Both the position numbers and the translations under genes were made by a program. Shown here one piece after another: positions 14,985 to 24,134 of a stretch of 40,709 nucleotides of DNA (the stretch's first letter is position 1; every line of letters begins with the position of its first letter). The notes under the pieces were generated by a model. The model saw only the letters and a program-made list of their open reading frames with translations. It ran no database searches and was not told the DNA's origin. The DNA comes from SIG565 sp045590755 (GTDB lineage: Bacteria; Bacillota; Clostridia; Oscillospirales; Acutalibacteraceae), in NCBI GenBank assembly GCA_045590755.1, contig JAZNRP010000047.1, forward strand, positions 1 through 40,709. Reading direction: 5' to 3'.

Positions 14985-16418
14985 TTAATACGCCTTGCCC
15001 CAATAGAGCATATTTTTGGCTTTCTTTCCGCAGCATACACAAGTATCTGTGATTTTTTCTTCATTGAACGGAATACAGCGTGAAGAAACACCTGCGGTTT
15101 CCTTTAATTTATCTTCGCAGTCACGCTCGCCACACCACATAGCCTTAATAAAGCCGGGCTTATTTTCGGCAATATCACACATTTCTTCTAAATTATGTGC
15201 GGTATAGGTCATCTCCTCGCGGCGTGCCACTGCCTTTTCAAACAAGCCGTCACGAACAGCATCTAAGAGCTTCGGAATTTCGGTTTCTAACTCATCAAGA
15301 CTAACTGTGATTTTCTCACCGTTATCGCGACGCGCTATTACGCAACAGTTATTTTCAATGTCACGCGGACCGATTTCAAGACGAAGCGGTACACCCTTCA
15401 TTTCATATTCGGCAAATTTCCAACCGGGTGACTGGTCGCTTACATCAATTTTAGCGCGGCAGATTTTCTTAAGTCTTTCATAAATTTCGGTAGCCTTTTC
15501 GGTAACACCCGCTTTATGTGATGCAATAGGCACAACCACAGTTTGTATCGGCGCTATAGCAGGCGGTAAAACAAGTCCGTTATCGTCGCCGTGTGTCATA
15601 ATAATTGCGCCTATAAGACGGGTTGAAACACCCCACGATGTCTGGAACGGTGTTGAAAGCTTATTTTCCTTATCGGTATACTGAATACCGAATGCCTTAG
15701 CAAAGCCGTCGCCAAAGAAATGCGATGTACCGCTTTGCAGTGCCTTACCGTCATGCATCATAGCTTCTATTGTGTAGGTATCAACTGCACCCGCAAAGCG
15801 TTCCTTTTCGGTTTTAACACCCTTTATAACGGGGATTGCAAGATACTTTTCGGCAAAGGTAGCATAGACATTTAACATTTGTATTGTTTCAGCCTGTGCT
15901 TCTTCGGCAGTGGCATGAATAGTATGACCTTCCTGCCAATGAAATTCTCTGGAACGAAGGAATGGACGGGTTGTCTTTTCCCAACGAACAACGCTGCACC
16001 ACTGATTGTAAAGCTTTGGTAAATCACGCCAGGAGTGAATTATATTTTTATAGTGGTCGCAAAAAAGTGTTTCGGATGTAGGACGGACACAAAGGCGTTC
16101 TTCTAATTTTTCACTACCGCCGTAGGTTACCCAAGCGGCTTCGGGAGCAAAGCCTTCAACATGGTCCTTTTCTATCTGCAAAAGGCTTTCGGGAATAAAC
16201 ATAGGCATTGAAACATTTTCGTGTCCCGTTTCCTTAAACATACCGTCCATTATTTTTTGGATGTTTTCCCAGATTGCCCAACCGTAAGGGCGTATTATCA
16301 TACAGCCCTTAACCGAAGAATAGTCAATAAGCTCTGCTTTTAGCACTACATCGGTATACCATTTTGCGAAATCTTCATCCATAGATGTAATTTCTTTTAC
16401 TAATTTCTCTTTAGCCAT
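14985..16418 (-). CDS. proS: Proline--tRNA ligase, archaeal/eukaryal type (ProRS type 3)
   Basis: A 477-aa class II synthetase charging tRNA-Pro. It lacks the INS editing domain of the usual bacterial ProRS and carries the C-terminal zinc-binding extension of the archaeal-type enzyme (CDIAENKPGF, CGERDCEDKL, DTCVCCGKKAKNMLYWGKAY at the end). Class II motifs include RPTSETLFCDHYKN, RSREFHWQEGHT and GVSTRLIGAIIMTHGDDNGL. The ATG at 16418 gives the normal MAKEKLVKEIT start; the GTG at 16430 lies in the GGTGA ribosome site. It has its own promoter (16436-16464). This ProRS type is frequent in Clostridia. Confidence 0.97.
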   Translation of the reverse strand: MAKEKLVKEITSMDEDFAKWYTDVVLKAELIDYSSVKGCMIIRPYGWAIWENIQKIMDGMFKETGHENVSMPMFIPESLLQIEKDHVEGFAPEAAWVTYGGSEKLEERLCVRPTSETLFCDHYKNIIHSWRDLPKLYNQWCSVVRWEKTTRPFLRSREFHWQEGHTIHATAEEAQAETIQMLNVYATFAEKYLAIPVIKGVKTEKERFAGAVDTYTIEAMMHDGKALQSGTSHFFGDGFAKAFGIQYTDKENKLSTPFQTSWGVSTRLIGAIIMTHGDDNGLVLPPAIAPIQTVVVPIASHKAGVTEKATEIYERLKKICRAKIDVSDQSPGWKFAEYEMKGVPLRLEIGPRDIENNCCVIARRDNGEKITVSLDELETEIPKLLDAVRDGLFEKAVARREEMTYTAHNLEEMCDIAENKPGFIKAMWCGERDCEDKLKETAGVSSRCIPFNEEKITDTCVCCGKKAKNMLYWGKAY

Positions 16419-16435
16419 TTTTATCACCAACGATT

Positions 16436-16464
16436 ATTATAATTTATCTTATTCCTTTTTGCAA
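16436..16464 (-). promoter_or_regulatory. Promoter of proS
   Basis: Minus strand TTGCAA (16464-16459), 17-bp spacer, TATAAT (16441-16436), 18 nt before the ATG. It separates proS from aroC upstream. Confidence 0.82.
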
Positions 16465-16471
16465 CACTTAT

Positions 16472-17560
16472 TTAAAGCTTGTCATCCTCTGCTAAAAGCA
16501 TTGTAACCGCTATGGCTACTGCCGCCTCCACTGCGGGAAGTGCGCGCGGCACAATACACGGGTCGTGTCTGCCTTCAACCTTTAGCATTACATTTTCTTT
16601 TGTACTTAGGTTTACTGTGCTTTGTTCTTTATAAATAGACGGTGTGGGTTTAAGGGCTACGCGTACAATTATAGGCATACCCGTTGTCATACCGCCGACG
16701 ATACCGCCGCAATTATTAGTAGCAGTCAGCACCTTTCCATCTTTATAATAGTAGTTATCTGCCGCTTCACTGCCGCGAAGGAAAGAAAAATCAAACCCTG
16801 CGCCAAACGAAATACCCTTTACGGCAGGTACACCGTAAACAACCGATGAAATAATATTTTCGACACCGCCGAACATATGGTTACCTATACCAATTGGCAT
16901 ACCCGTAACGGCTATTTCCACCGCACCGCCGATACTGTCACCATCCGATTTTGCAGAATCAATTATGCGGCGCATATCGCATTTGGCGTCTTCGCTAACA
17001 GTAGCAAAATACTCGCCCGACAGTCTTTCAAGAGCCTTTTCGTCTATTTCTGCCGCATCAAAGGCGATATCAAAGCAGTCGCCTATGTTATAAACATGGC
17101 CGCCAACCGTAATTCCGCGGTTTTTAAGCACCTGACGGCATATGGCGCCAATGGCGGTAAGCGGCGCCGTCATTCTTCCCGAAAAATGTCCGCTGCCGCG
17201 CATATCGGCCTGTCCGTCATATTTTACGAAAGCCGGGTAATCGGCGTGATTTGGCCGCGGGGTGTATTTTAAATTGTCATAGTGGTGCGACTTTGTATTT
17301 GTGTTTTCTATTCTTATTACAATTTCTTCGCCCGTTGTAACACCGTTTTCTATGCCTGATATAATCTGTACCTTATCGGCTTCGCGTCGTGCAGTAGCGG
17401 TGGGGTCTTGCCCTGGCGCCCGACGGCTCATCTGCAAGGAAATTTCGTTTTCATTTATTTTTTCGCCTTTTGGAATACCACAAAGTGTGCCTTCAATGAA
17501 CGGAGTATGGCTTCCGCCCAATACACTAATGCTTATTTTGTTGCCTATTTTTGATATCAA
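16472..17560 (-). CDS. aroC: Chorismate synthase
   Basis: AroC converts EPSP to chorismate with reduced FMN, the last step of the shikimate pathway. The 362 aa contain the known blocks: GGSHTPFIEGTLCGIP, RRAPGQDPTATARREAD, RPNHADYPAFVKYDG, MRGSGHFSGRMTAP (in place of the usual RGGGRSSARET), GGIVGGMTTGMPI and GRHDPCIVPRALPAVEA near the end. The GHFSGR variant is known to me from other Clostridia. TTG at 17560 is favoured, about 9 nt after GGTAGG; TTG at 17566 is only 3 nt from it. No other aro genes are nearby, so this is a stand-alone gene. Confidence 0.95.
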   Translation of the reverse strand: MISKIGNKISISVLGGSHTPFIEGTLCGIPKGEKINENEISLQMSRRAPGQDPTATARREADKVQIISGIENGVTTGEEIVIRIENTNTKSHHYDNLKYTPRPNHADYPAFVKYDGQADMRGSGHFSGRMTAPLTAIGAICRQVLKNRGITVGGHVYNIGDCFDIAFDAAEIDEKALERLSGEYFATVSEDAKCDMRRIIDSAKSDGDSIGGAVEIAVTGMPIGIGNHMFGGVENIISSVVYGVPAVKGISFGAGFDFSFLRGSEAADNYYYKDGKVLTATNNCGGIVGGMTTGMPIIVRVALKPTPSIYKEQSTVNLSTKENVMLKVEGRHDPCIVPRALPAVEAAVAIAVTMLLAEDDKL

Positions 17561-17596
17561 AAACAATCACCTACCAAAAATTTTTTTATAAAAATA

Positions 17597-17625
17597 TTGA
17601 CAAATCAATAAAATCAACATATTAT
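17597..17625 (+). promoter_or_regulatory. Promoter of acpP
   Basis: A perfect TTGACA (17597-17602), 17-bp spacer, and TATTAT (17620-17625). A start site near 17632 would place the hairpin at 17630-17654 at the very 5' end of the mRNA. Confidence 0.88.
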
Positions 17626-17629
17626 TCTA

Positions 17630-17654
17630 TATAGGGGATGGACTTTCCCCTATA
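17630..17654 (+). promoter_or_regulatory. Hairpin at the 5' end of the acpP transcript
   Basis: TATAGGGGA (17630-17638) pairs perfectly with TCCCCTATA (17646-17654) around a 7-nt loop. No T-tract follows, so it is not a terminator. Its place at or just past the predicted start site suggests an mRNA-stabilising 5' hairpin or a DNA operator. Confidence 0.7.
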
Positions 17655-17715
17655 GAAAATTAAAAAATACCAACTTTAAAAGTATTTAATTGTTGATATT
17701 TTCAGGAGGATTTTT

Positions 17716-17943
17716 ATGGTTTTTGAAAGAATTAAAGAAATACTTGCCGACCAGCTCGATTCAGATATTGATGCTATGACAATGGATTCGGACATCGCTA
17801 ATGATTTAGGCGCAGATAGTTTGGATGTTGTAGAATTACTTATGTCTATCGAAGATGAATTTGATATTGAAATTCCCGATGAAGAAATTGAAAACATCAA
17901 AACAATCGGTGACCTTGTAAAATATATTGAAAGCAACAAGTAA
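17716..17943 (+). CDS. acpP: Acyl carrier protein
   Basis: A 75-aa acidic protein that carries acyl chains on 4'-phosphopantetheine during fatty-acid synthesis. The attachment site is Ser35 in DLGADSLDVVELL, followed by the typical helix III region EDEFDIEIPDEEIENIKTIGD. CAGGAGGA lies 7 nt before the ATG. It is a single-gene unit between a strong promoter and a strong terminator, not inside a fab cluster. Expression is probably high. Confidence 0.97.
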   Translation: MVFERIKEILADQLDSDIDAMTMDSDIANDLGADSLDVVELLMSIEDEFDIEIPDEEIENIKTIGDLVKYIESNK

Positions 17944-17956
17944 TCTTGTTTTTTGT

Positions 17957-17988
17957 CAGACCGCTGAATTTCAGCGGTCTGTTTTTTT
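17957..17988. terminator. Bidirectional terminator between acpP and the FtsX-like gene
   Basis: CAGACCGCTGA (17957-17967) and TCAGCGGTCTG (17971-17981) form an 11-bp stem with a 3-nt loop, followed by seven T on the plus strand. The TGA stop of the minus-strand gene (17973-17971) lies inside the stem. Confidence 0.9.
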
Positions 17989-20745
17989 ATACCTTAAAAC
18001 TAAATTAACTATAAATGTGAGCAATGTAATATCAAATGACAGCACCACAGCTTTTATAACTGCAGTACCACTGATAAAGGGTGATAAATTAATTCCGTCA
18101 AGATTAATAAGTACAATTGGCAGATTAATTAAAACACCACAAAAAACGCCCAAAACGGCACCTGCAAGCCACATAATCATCATTTCGGTTAATAGGTATG
18201 ACATAGCATTTAAAGTGCCGTAAGATGAGAATTTGAGAGCCTTAATTTCACCGCTTCTGCCTTTGTATAATACATAATACAAAATTATAAGTGTTGCGGT
18301 GCCTAATATTAAGGCGGTGTAAATAACAGTTTTTGAAATTTCAAGTGTTGCTGTACTACTATTCTCCTTTAGCTCAAGCACCGAATATACAATACCCGTT
18401 TCTAAAAGCTTTGCGGCTTCATCGGTAATTTTTTCATAAGGGTAATTAACAAGCACTGTATTGGCCGACACCGCAGTAGTTGTAAGGGCAGTATATTTTT
18501 CAGGATGAATATAAATATAATCGCCCAAATAATTTTTTGTGATTGCCGTTACCGTAACGGGTGATACCGCACCGTCGGCAAAGCGAATATTTATTTCGGT
18601 TCCCTTTTTAATGCTGTATTTCTTTGCAAAGCCTTCGGTTATTACTACACTGTCGGTAGTAAGTCCGCCATTAATATTAATAAATTCACTGAACTTATCT
18701 GCCGCTACGGGTATTACCGCCGTTATCGCTTTACCGCCTTCTTCGATGGACAAATAGGCGTTATCTTTCATTACGGGCAGATATTTCTTTTCATTCACAT
18801 AGCCCATAAAGGCTTCGTTCTCTTCTATTTTTACAAATGGCTTTAGCCTAACTTCCATATTGTATTTTTGAATCTGTGTATACTGATTTTTATACACATT
18901 ATTTTCTCTACCCGAAACATTAAAGCCCGTAAACAGAAGCGCCGTTAGCAGTATTACCGCAACACCACCGCACAAAAACGAAAACTTATGAACAAAAATA
19001 TTGCGAAGCGCAATTTTTACAAAGGTTGGTAATTTTTTAGCTGCGAGTAGTTTTGGAAACTCTGGCAGTTCATTTATAGTTTTTCCGTAGACTAATTCAT
19101 CCGTTTCTTTCCTTAAAAGCATTTTGAAGAAAACAAAAGTGCCAATAAGTGCTACTGCTGAGAGTATAATCCCCACTGACAACGCAATATACGGCAAGGA
19201 AGCCGCAGATATTACGGGAAAATTATAAATAAGCGCTGTTACTTTTGATAAAATTTTGGGCACCGTTCCGACACTTGCAATAATGCCTATAACAGAGCCT
19301 ACAAATGTTGCCGCCGCAGTTACCGACATTACACGGATTACAAGCGGCTTTTCACCGCAGCCCATTAGCATTAACTGTGATATTTCTTTGACTCGTTTTT
19401 GCATATTCAGCATAACGATTGCTACTATAAGAAGCACTGACAAGAAAACCAGCACTAAAGCCACTACTAAAAGCAAAGCCGATATTTTACCTATATTTTG
19501 GGTGGCGCTTACAAACCCCAAATTACTGTCCCTTGTATGTAGAGTCCATTTTTGAGAATAGTCGGTTTGGGTGTTGTTCTTGGCATTCTCGTAATTTTTA
19601 AGTGCTTCTTCGGCCTTTTTACTATAAACCTTACTGAGATTTTCGTGGTCCCGTTTAAGCTTTTCACAGGTTTCCTTGTTCATCTCGTTGGTTTCATAAT
19701 CACTTTGATACTGTAAAAGTTTTTCATTATATTCGGCCAATCTTACCGAATATTCGGGCAGTCCTGCTACCGCGTCAACCGATTGCTTTAATCTATCTAA
19801 ATCTGCTTTCTTAGCATCCAGACTTTTGGTTGTGTCAGCAACGCTTTGCTCCATATTTTTGATTATTCGGCTGAGTTCTTCTAATTCCTTTTCGCCTTCG
19901 GCCTTTATATAGTCATACTGTTTAAGTAGCTTATCAATATCAGACTGTGTTTCGTCATTCAAGCCCGTTCCGCGTTTTTGTTCGCGGTCACGCGCTACTA
20001 CATTTACAGGTCCCATTGCAGTATTTACAAACAAGGTATAATCTCTTGAAAAACTGTTTACTGATTTTGCGCCCTTTAGCAGTACATTAATTTCTGAGTA
20101 TGGTGCTTCGGGTGAAAATGCATCGGTTGATACAAAAATAGCAATTTCTGTACCATTTGCATTCACAGAGTTTGCGCCCTTTAAGTAGGAAGAAAACTCA
20201 GGACTGTACACAAGTCCCGTAACTGTAAACTCGGTCTGGGTGCAGTAGCCTGTGTTACCGCTAAGTGACACCACATCGCCGACCTTAATATCGCTTTTAA
20301 GCGCTCCCGATACTACCGCAACACAGCTGTTAGCGTTGCCGGGATAGCTACCCTTAATAAGACGGGGGGCTGCTACGGTATTATCAGGGTTTACTGTCAC
20401 CGAATCAAAATCAATTCCACATATATATGCTCCGAAATTGCCCATACCGTTTACCGCACTGTTGCTTTCTCCCGATATTACGGCGGTTGCTTTGTCAACT
20501 CCGTCAGCCGATGCTACTGCAATTACATCTTCCCTTGTAAATCCCAATGTGGATTTAATTTTGATGTCCCACATCTGAGACATATCGTAATATTCTTCGG
20601 TATTGCTTTTAAGCGAAAAGGCATAAAGGAACATACCCGATACTACCGACAAGCACAAAATCAATGTCAGTACAATCAGTAAAAAGCTTACTATATTATG
20701 CTTTAAGTCCTTCAAAAACAAAGCAAATGCCGACTTCATTACCAT
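17971..20745 (-). CDS. Giant FtsX-like ABC permease with extracellular coiled coil
   Basis: A 924-aa permease with two FtsX modules. TM1 (about 21-43) is followed by an extracytoplasmic MacB-like domain (45-250) and a long coiled coil (about 265-390, repeated Lys/Glu/Leu heptads). A membrane block comes next (about 422-446, 474-495, 517-540). A second module has TM 590-610, an outer domain 615-795, and TMs at about 805-825, 850-880 and 895-917. Such permeases move no solute through a pore; they pass mechanical force to the outside (lipoprotein, lipid, peptide or hydrolase control). The ATG at 20745 follows AAAGGA and overlaps the previous gene by 7 nt, making that fused ATPase its likely partner. 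Substrate unknown. Confidence 0.84.
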   Translation of the reverse strand: MVMKSAFALFLKDLKHNIVSFLLIVLTLILCLSVVSGMFLYAFSLKSNTEEYYDMSQMWDIKIKSTLGFTREDVIAVASADGVDKATAVISGESNSAVNGMGNFGAYICGIDFDSVTVNPDNTVAAPRLIKGSYPGNANSCVAVVSGALKSDIKVGDVVSLSGNTGYCTQTEFTVTGLVYSPEFSSYLKGANSVNANGTEIAIFVSTDAFSPEAPYSEINVLLKGAKSVNSFSRDYTLFVNTAMGPVNVVARDREQKRGTGLNDETQSDIDKLLKQYDYIKAEGEKELEELSRIIKNMEQSVADTTKSLDAKKADLDRLKQSVDAVAGLPEYSVRLAEYNEKLLQYQSDYETNEMNKETCEKLKRDHENLSKVYSKKAEEALKNYENAKNNTQTDYSQKWTLHTRDSNLGFVSATQNIGKISALLLVVALVLVFLSVLLIVAIVMLNMQKRVKEISQLMLMGCGEKPLVIRVMSVTAAATFVGSVIGIIASVGTVPKILSKVTALIYNFPVISAASLPYIALSVGIILSAVALIGTFVFFKMLLRKETDELVYGKTINELPEFPKLLAAKKLPTFVKIALRNIFVHKFSFLCGGVAVILLTALLFTGFNVSGRENNVYKNQYTQIQKYNMEVRLKPFVKIEENEAFMGYVNEKKYLPVMKDNAYLSIEEGGKAITAVIPVAADKFSEFININGGLTTDSVVITEGFAKKYSIKKGTEINIRFADGAVSPVTVTAITKNYLGDYIYIHPEKYTALTTTAVSANTVLVNYPYEKITDEAAKLLETGIVYSVLELKENSSTATLEISKTVIYTALILGTATLIILYYVLYKGRSGEIKALKFSSYGTLNAMSYLLTEMMIMWLAGAVLGVFCGVLINLPIVLINLDGINLSPFISGTAVIKAVVLSFDITLLTFIVNLVLRYKKTDR

Positions 20746-23700
20746 TCAATCCTTTCGGGAAGGGTTGGTTGTTCGTTTACAGTGTTTGACTGCACACTAC
20801 CGTTTCTAAGCCTTATTACCCTATCTGCCGCTGCCTCTATAGCGAAATTATTGGTGGAAATTATAACCGTTTTACCGGTTGATTTACATATATTTCTTAA
20901 AAGACCTAATAACCTGACTCCATCGTCATAATTAAGTCTACAAAGCGGCTCATCGCAAACTATAAACCTAACATCTCTGATAAGCGCTCTGCAAATAGCG
21001 GCAAGTAATCTCTCACTATGGGTTAACTGGAAGGGATATTTGTCTTTTTTATCTTCAAGCCCCAAAGATTCCAAAGCAGCCAAAACACCGTCTGTCATTC
21101 TAAACGACTGTGTTAGTGTGATGTTTTCTGCCAGAGTCATAGTATCAATCAAGTTTCCATTTGGCAAAATGAATGCTATACTCTGTCTGTAATCCAATAT
21201 TTCAGACATATTCATATCACTTAAGTCGATGCCGCAGGCACAAATTCTTCCTGTATCTATTTTCTGCATACCGCACAGAAGATTAAGCAGGGTTGTTTTA
21301 CCGCTACCGTCACATCCCGATACAACCACAAATTCGCCGCGTTCAATACCGAATTCTACACCGCTTATTGCAGGCTTCGCGATACCCGCCGTCTTATAGC
21401 TCTTGCCTAATTTTTCAACACTTATAAAGGCGCGTTCACGGTCGCGCAGTCTTCCGCCAAAGCGTGTAAACATCAACTGATTATCGTGTACATTATACGC
21501 TTTTAATGTTCCTGTACGGAATTTTACCGTTATCTCGTTATCGCCTTCGGTTATAAAATCGCTAACATCTATTTCGTAAGGCGCAAAAGAAAGTACGCCT
21601 ACAGGTATACCGTTTACATATACTTCGGCAAATGTGGCACTTATATCTCTGAACGATAATTTATAGATTGCGCTTTCGCGCTTTTCAATAAACACATTCT
21701 GCGTAAGCTCCATATCTCCGCTAAAGAACCAGAAGCCGCTTTCCCTTATTTTTCCCGAATTAACGGTTTCGGGTACATTTGTAAGTGTAAAGCTGTCATC
21801 TGTTAAAATACCGTCATCAAGATAGGTATATTGCCCGTTATTTTTAAGCGCAAAATCACCCAATAGGGTAATTCCGCTAAATACATTTGGGAGCTTTTTC
21901 AAAACGCGGTTCAGGTTTTCGGCCATCAGTATTATACTGTTTTCGCCTTTTTTAATGTGTTCTGTTATATTGCACTCTGTTTCATTAAAGCTAACAGCAT
22001 TGTTATTAACTGCGCAGGAGAAAAATTCAGGATGCTCTATTTTAAGCTTTATTTCACCCGTATAAAAGCCCTCTGCAACCGAAAAGTCAAACTTAAACTG
22101 TACGGTGCAGTCCTTATCGCGCTTTGCTACCGCAGCGCATATATCAGAAACCTTTGTCTTTTTTTGCCATCTACCGTTTCCCACGCGCATTGCACATGAG
22201 CCAAGATAATAGGAATTGTCCTCCATTGACTTTAGCGTGAATATATCATCAAGCGGTAAATCTTTATGATTCTTTCTTAGGTTTTCGTATGCCGCATCCT
22301 TTACAATGCGAAACAGTGTAGAACTGCCGTGCTCAAAATAATCAAGCGCCACAACACTGCGCCCCGTAATTTTACCCACCTTGTTTTGAAGAACTGCGGC
22401 GCGCTCTGCCATATTAACAATATCAAAATTCACAATATCATCGTGGGTGAAAAATGTAGTTGTTGCTTTTTCTGCGGTATTTCTTATATTTGATACAAAA
22501 TACATAAGCGCAGAATCAGGCAGACGAATTATTCTTATATCAATATTACTGTTGTTTATCAGCGGAATGTGGGCAGGACGAAGCACCGATAAATCGGTGT
22601 TTTTAATCTGCCTTATTATGCTGCAAAGCTTACTGACACGCTCACTCTTAACGCCGTCAATCAAATGCGGTTTTTCGCCGAGAGTGTAAATTCTGCCGCC
22701 CTTATTAGCAAAATCAATAAGAAAATTGGCGGTATTATAGGACACCGTAGACATTGACGGTAAAACTAACTTATCATAGCTTTTTTCGCCTACGCTTAAA
22801 ATAGCGCCGTCACAGACTATTGCGTCCCCCAACGCCTGCTCGTAGCCGACATCAAACGGAATATTGTTGGCAGACAACAAATTCATTTCGTTTTCAATAA
22901 GCTCGTTATGTTTTACTATTCTGGCGGTATCAATAGGGGTATATGCCGAAAAAGTGGCGGACGCTGGGTACAAAAACATAATATCGCTTACCCTGTCCCC
23001 CATAAACAGTACCGAAATAAGCTTTTTAATATATTCCATTATCTGCTCGTACTTTTGGTTTTCTATTTCCCCGAGCACTAAAGGACGCTCAATACAGATG
23101 CGGTTAATGTTATTAGCAAAAAGTCGGTCAACAAGTCTTTTGAGCTCGTTTAAGGTCATTGACAGAAAATCCCCGTACGATATAGTGGCCACCGTTTTTT
23201 GCTTATTTATGTTTGTTAGCATTCCTGCCCGTTTTTTTATAAAATCACTGTTAGCAAGGGCCGAAGGACAACGCAGAATTATTCTGTCAAAACGACTTGC
23301 AAACGGCATTAACGATACATTGGGCAATACCTGTGATACGGGACTTAAGGTACAATTCATTTCACCGCAAAATTCTGCCCTGTTAGCGTAGGTTAAGTTT
23401 TTAAGCGGCATAAAGAAGTTCTGTGCTACTAATTCATGCAATAAATTAAAATATCTTGATTTGAAACGGGTGCTACCCTTGGCATCAACGAAAAGTAATG
23501 CCAATTTCTCATTTATTGGCTCACGGTATTTTTGCTCATATTCATTTTTTATTGTTTTTGACCAGAGAATTTGTGACGGAAAAATACTGTTGTTTACTAT
23601 TACATACTTAAAGGGATTTCCATCCTTTATGGCTTCGTCAAGAAAACTCTGGACGGCATTTTTCCCCGTGAAATTTATGTAATCGGGCAGCACTTCATAG

Positions 23701-23993
23701 TATACAATATACGCGCCCTTTACTATTTTTTTAAGGGTAATTAAATTGCCGTCATCAATCATATAACAACCTAATATATTATCGGGCAATCTTGTTACAT
23801 CACTGACGACCTTAAAGCGCAAAACCTTTGCCGCATAAAGATTATCGGCCTTGTTCATAGCCAAAGCCTTATTGTAGTCAATTACAAGCGCCTCTTCCCT
23901 ATTTATGCTTTTAGCAATAAAGCGGTCTTTGTCCATTTCGTTTACTGCTTCAAGATTTTTAGACAGTGTTTTGAAAAAATCGTATTTTTCCAT
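20739..23993 (-). CDS. Fusion of a glycoside-hydrolase-like region with a degenerate ABC ATPase domain
   Basis: A 1084-aa protein without signal peptide or membrane helices. Residues 1 to about 850 resemble large glycosidases (GH106/GH2-type layout): a barrel-like part with LNELKRLVDRLFANNINRIC near 281-300, a beta-galactosidase trimerisation-like segment (YDKLVLPSMSTVSYNTANFL, 406-425), and two beta-sandwich domains (about 630-710 and 755-840, the latter with FAEVYVNGIPVGVL and FITEGDNEITVKF). Residues 855-1084 are a LolD/MacB-type ATPase: Walker A GCDGSGKTT (893-901) and Walker B FIVCDEP are intact. The signature is LTHSE instead of LSGGQ, the Q-loop Gln is Pro, and the H-loop His is Asn. 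It is followed by the FtsX-like gene with a 7-nt overlap. The glycosidase assignment is a fold-level guess; the ATPase is clear. Confidence 0.72.
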   Translation of the reverse strand: MEKYDFFKTLSKNLEAVNEMDKDRFIAKSINREEALVIDYNKALAMNKADNLYAAKVLRFKVVSDVTRLPDNILGCYMIDDGNLITLKKIVKGAYIVYYEVLPDYINFTGKNAVQSFLDEAIKDGNPFKYVIVNNSIFPSQILWSKTIKNEYEQKYREPINEKLALLFVDAKGSTRFKSRYFNLLHELVAQNFFMPLKNLTYANRAEFCGEMNCTLSPVSQVLPNVSLMPFASRFDRIILRCPSALANSDFIKKRAGMLTNINKQKTVATISYGDFLSMTLNELKRLVDRLFANNINRICIERPLVLGEIENQKYEQIMEYIKKLISVLFMGDRVSDIMFLYPASATFSAYTPIDTARIVKHNELIENEMNLLSANNIPFDVGYEQALGDAIVCDGAILSVGEKSYDKLVLPSMSTVSYNTANFLIDFANKGGRIYTLGEKPHLIDGVKSERVSKLCSIIRQIKNTDLSVLRPAHIPLINNSNIDIRIIRLPDSALMYFVSNIRNTAEKATTTFFTHDDIVNFDIVNMAERAAVLQNKVGKITGRSVVALDYFEHGSSTLFRIVKDAAYENLRKNHKDLPLDDIFTLKSMEDNSYYLGSCAMRVGNGRWQKKTKVSDICAAVAKRDKDCTVQFKFDFSVAEGFYTGEIKLKIEHPEFFSCAVNNNAVSFNETECNITEHIKKGENSIILMAENLNRVLKKLPNVFSGITLLGDFALKNNGQYTYLDDGILTDDSFTLTNVPETVNSGKIRESGFWFFSGDMELTQNVFIEKRESAIYKLSFRDISATFAEVYVNGIPVGVLSFAPYEIDVSDFITEGDNEITVKFRTGTLKAYNVHDNQLMFTRFGGRLRDRERAFISVEKLGKSYKTAGIAKPAISGVEFGIERGEFVVVSGCDGSGKTTLLNLLCGMQKIDTGRICACGIDLSDMNMSEILDYRQSIAFILPNGNLIDTMTLAENITLTQSFRMTDGVLAALESLGLEDKKDKYPFQLTHSERLLAAICRALIRDVRFIVCDEPLCRLNYDDGVRLLGLLRNICKSTGKTVIISTNNFAIEAAADRVIRLRNGSVQSNTVNEQPTLPERIEW

Positions 23994-24030
23994 AATTATC
24001 TCCGTTTGACAAGTTTATATATACTCTTTT

Positions 24031-24059
24031 ATTATATTATAAATTATAATAAAACACAA
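24031..24059 (-). promoter_or_regulatory. Promoter of the glycosidase-like/ABC fusion and FtsX operon
   Basis: Minus strand TTGTGT (24059-24054), 17-bp spacer, TATAAT (24036-24031). CGGAG lies 7 nt before the ATG at 23993. The terminator at 24091-24126 separates it from the MacB-type gene upstream, so the three transporter genes form two units. Confidence 0.78.
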
Positions 24060-24090
24060 TAAAAATCGTGGTAAAATTAACCTAATTATG

Positions 24091-24126
24091 AAAAAACAGC
24101 CGTTTTTAGATTAAACGGCTGTTTTC
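24091..24126 (-). terminator. Terminator after the MacB-type gene
   Basis: Minus strand: AAACAGCCGTTT pairs with AAACGGCTGTTT across a 7-nt loop, ending in six T (24096-24091). It lies 8 nt after the 24135 stop. Confidence 0.88.
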
Positions 24127-24134
24127 TTTGACTT

